Source: Pratylenchus scribneri (lineage: Eukaryota; Nematoda; Chromadorea; Rhabditida; Pratylenchidae). Taken from it: DNA of 64,000 bases. Positions 61,789 through 64,000 of this stretch are shown in pieces. The notes below the pieces were generated by a model. That model worked only from the letters and a program-made list of their open reading frames with translations, did not search any database and was not told the origin of the DNA. How positions within the stretch are numbered: position 1 is the stretch's first letter; every line of letters starts with the position of its first letter. The DNA is taken from positions 3,100,001-3,164,000 of the forward strand of contig JAQSEB010000047.1 in assembly GCA_030063045.1 (NCBI GenBank), read 5' to 3'. Position numbers and translations under genes: made by a program.

Positions 61789-63377
61789 ATGTTTCGACGA
61801 AGCAGATTTATTAATTTACTAATTGACAAAGATCAAACGGACAAAGAATTATTTGAATTTTCTGCCAAAAATGAAAGTAAAAAATTAAAAACCTTGAATT
61901 TTAAAATAATTAAAGAATTTGTAGGAATAAATTGGTTCACAGTCAATTTGGACAATTTGGAACCAGAAATGCAAAAAACCTTCAAAATGTCCGAATATGA
62001 TGAAGAAACGGAACAATTTTTGAACCAATCATTGGAAATAAGCAATAATATTTGTCTTCAGGTTTTTTTATTTTACCAAAAATATTTAAAAAAATTTAAA
62101 AAAGATTTACTATTCAGTTATGGCCACAATGTTGTCAACAATTTTGACAAAAACCAGCATAAATGGATTTTTGAACAGGTTTTCCCTTTTAATAAAATTG
62201 ATTTTTAGTGATTTTAATTTTTAAAGAGGTGGAATGTTCCTATTTTCCCGTTCAAATTTCCAATCATTCCTAAATCTTCCAAGCGAATGGTCACCTTTTG
62301 GCAAACAACTAATTGATATTGGCGCCGGCGATGGTGGCATTACCCGTGTGCTGGCTCAATTCTACAGCAAAATTAGTGTGGTTGAAGCTTCAAAGGTTTC
62401 CAATTAGGTCAAAATATTTAATTTAATTAAAATTTAAGGTCATGGAATGGCGGTTGGCCCAACGCGGCTTCCGTGTGCTCCCATTGGATAAATGGACCCA
62501 AAGTGGCCAATATGATTTGATTTCGGCACTGAATCTTTTGGATAGACATCAAAATCCCCGAAAATTGTTGGCCGACATTCATTCATTGGCCATGGAAAGT
62601 AATTGTCCAGTCCTCATTTCGCTGGTGCTTCCAATCAGTCAATATGTGGAATTTAGGCCGAGCAAAAATATGCAGACAGGTTGGTCCTATAGATAATTCC
62701 CAACATGACGGCTTTTAAAATAATTCATCGAAAACTGAACCATTTTTAGTGATTTTGTTATCAAATTAAAGAGCAGACTTTTGGCTATCCATTAATATTA
62801 ATTTTATTTAAAATGATTCAGCAGATGATCAAATTATGCCCAAAAAACACTGAAAAATTCGCTAATCCATCGTAAAGGAGATTTTCGATGGTTTTTTGGG
62901 CATATCTTCATCAATTCTGAACCAATTTAAATAAAATTAATATCGAATAGATAGCCAAAAGTGTGCTTTTTAATTTGATATTAAGATCATCAAAATGTGT
63001 TATATCATGGATGAGTTATTTTAAACGGCGCCAAGTTGGTCCGCCAACGGGCCTCAATTCTTATTTTCATATGTAATAAAATTTAAAATTTAAAGAGCCA
63101 ATAATTGCTCCAAATTCGAACTGTGGCACCACATTTGAGAGTCATTTGGCTTTTTTGGTCAGGGAGGTTTTCCAACCAGCCGGCTTCGAATTGATTCGAT
63201 GGACCAAACTTCCATATTTATGTGAGGGCGATTTGACCAGAGTAATTTTGAGAATTATATTTAAAAATTAATAAATTTAAGGCATTTTACAAATTGGATG
63301 ATGCAATTTTCCTCTTAAAAGCAGTTCAAATGCCAAAACAAAATGTTGATCAAAGAATTATTGAAATAAATATTTAA
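61789..63377 (+). CDS. metl-9: METTL9-family protein-histidine methyltransferase (DREV)
   Basis: Six exons (61789-62061, 62105-62178, 62227-62395, 62439-62679, 63096-63241, 63282-63377) give 332 residues, against 318 in human METTL9. METTL9 transfers a methyl group from SAM to His in HxH motifs of target proteins. The SAM loop LIDIGAGDGGITRVLA (about 144-159), QYDLISALNLLDRHQNP, LISLVLP and WTKLPYLCEGDLTRAFYKLD are clear family blocks. The 43-base second-exon junction is decided by homology: reading straight through would lose frame before RGGMFLFS, while splicing gives the family segment YYSVMATMLSTI...NGFLNRGGMF. ATG follows an AAAATAG acceptor by three bases, fitting trans-splicing. Intron 4 contains an FB2 foldback element. 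It is the middle gene of the cluster. Confidence 0.94.
62715..63030. repeat. Foldback repeat, family FB2, in METTL9 intron 4
   Basis: The left half has AAATTAAAGAGCAGACTTTT, GGCTATCC and TATGCCCAAAAAACACTGAA. The right half has GGTTTTTTGGGCATATC, GATAGCCAAAAGTGTGC and TTTTTAATTTGATA. The halves are an extended approximate inverted repeat around about 62880. Confidence 0.8.
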
Positions 63378-63562
63378 ATTTTACATTCAATTTTTATAAT
63401 TCACTTTTGCATTATTTTTTATTATTTTTTGTTAATAAATAATTAAATTAATTAAAATTAATTTCAATTCTATGGTTTTTCAAAAAACTTCGAAATTTCT
63501 AATTTTTATTCTAATTTTCCATTAATTTTAAATAAAATAAATAAACAAAATTAATTCAAGCA

Positions 63563-64000
63563 ATGGATGATTGCAAAGAACAACAATTGCAGGAATTGGA
63601 AGCTTTAAAGGTTAAAAATTTGAGAAATTCTTATTTATTTTTATGAATTTTTGCAGTCAATGTATGCAAATGAATTGAATATTTTATGCGAGGATTATCC
63701 CGGAATGAGCATTTCCATTGAGATTAGACCGGATTCAGTAAGTTTTTAATTAATTAAAATGAATAAAAATAAATTTTAAAAATTTAAAGACTGAATTTGA
63801 GAACATTTTTGACAAAGATTTATTCCAATTCAATGCAACCCTTCCGGCCGATTATCCAAATATCGGACCGGAAATTGATTTGAATGACCTTAAAATGAGC
63901 AATGAAAGCGGTGAAGATAACAACATTGGAAATATTAAAGATGAATGCAAAGAATTATTGATTGGAAAAGTTGAGGAAGAATTAAAAAAAGCAGTGGAAG
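63563..64000 (+). CDS. RWD-domain protein (RWDD1/Gir2-like), cut by the window end
   Basis: Three exons seen (63563-63610, 63657-63737, 63790 to the window end). The start MDDCKEQQLQELEALKSMYA is the typical RWD opening of RWDD1 (acidic start, then ELEALxSIY). It continues ISIEIRPDS, FENIFDKDLFQFNATLPADY and P-x-x-GPEI, where RWD domains have the YPxxxP motif. An acidic insertion follows and then a helix rich in Lys and Glu. Family proteins bind DRG GTPases or ribosome-associated factors. GCN2-type kinases also begin with RWD, and the missing 3' part prevents full exclusion. ATG lies two bases after a TTCAAG acceptor, fitting a trans-spliced downstream operon gene, and the gap to METTL9 is 185 bases. 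Confidence 0.82.

Noticed and set aside
1..64000. CRISPR arrays, bacterial operons or an intact transposase or viral gene
   Set aside because: The tandem arrays have no unique spacers, the genes are intron-rich and animal-like, and no transposase, integrase or polymerase motif was seen.

Overview
The window looks like nuclear DNA from a nematode. It is AT-rich. Its genes are cut by many short introns (often about 40-60 bases) that end in TTTTAG, TTTCAG or TTTAAAG. Several start codons sit a few bases after an unpaired splice acceptor, as expected for spliced-leader trans-splicing. It also carries nematode-type 7TM chemoreceptor genes. I cannot name the species. Exons were joined by hand, using splice signals, reading phase and remembered family sequences, and no search was run.

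Left arm (1-23 kb, gene-dense): a cathepsin B-like cysteine protease with an N-terminal membrane anchor, minus strand, with its 3' part outside the window; RINT1, a Golgi-ER tether subunit, minus; an 848-residue protein of unknown function, plus; mitochondrial 3-hydroxyacyl-CoA dehydrogenase, plus; a SEC20/BNIP1-type SNARE and an SECp43-like RNA-binding protein, both minus; and anillin, plus.

Middle (23-57 kb, gene-poor and repeat-rich): two 7TM chemoreceptor genes, an arylsulfatase with an intact formylglycine site, an 89-residue predicted secreted protein, a Gly/Pro/Trp-rich coding exon, a PB1-domain protein and an unassigned 161-residue protein. This zone also holds four minisatellite arrays and most copies of a foldback (MITE-like) element. 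About 11.5 kb (29.1-40.6 kb) has no supported gene.

Right arm (58-64 kb): three tightly spaced plus-strand genes: a protein with the ANKRD11/12 C-terminal domain, the METTL9 protein-histidine methyltransferase, and an RWDD1-like protein cut by the window end. Gaps of 108 and 185 bases suggest a nematode operon.

RINT1 and SEC20 act in the same Golgi-to-ER fusion machinery (NRZ/Dsl1 tether and its Qb-SNARE), and here they lie about 6 kb apart on the same strand. The other genes do not form one obvious pathway.
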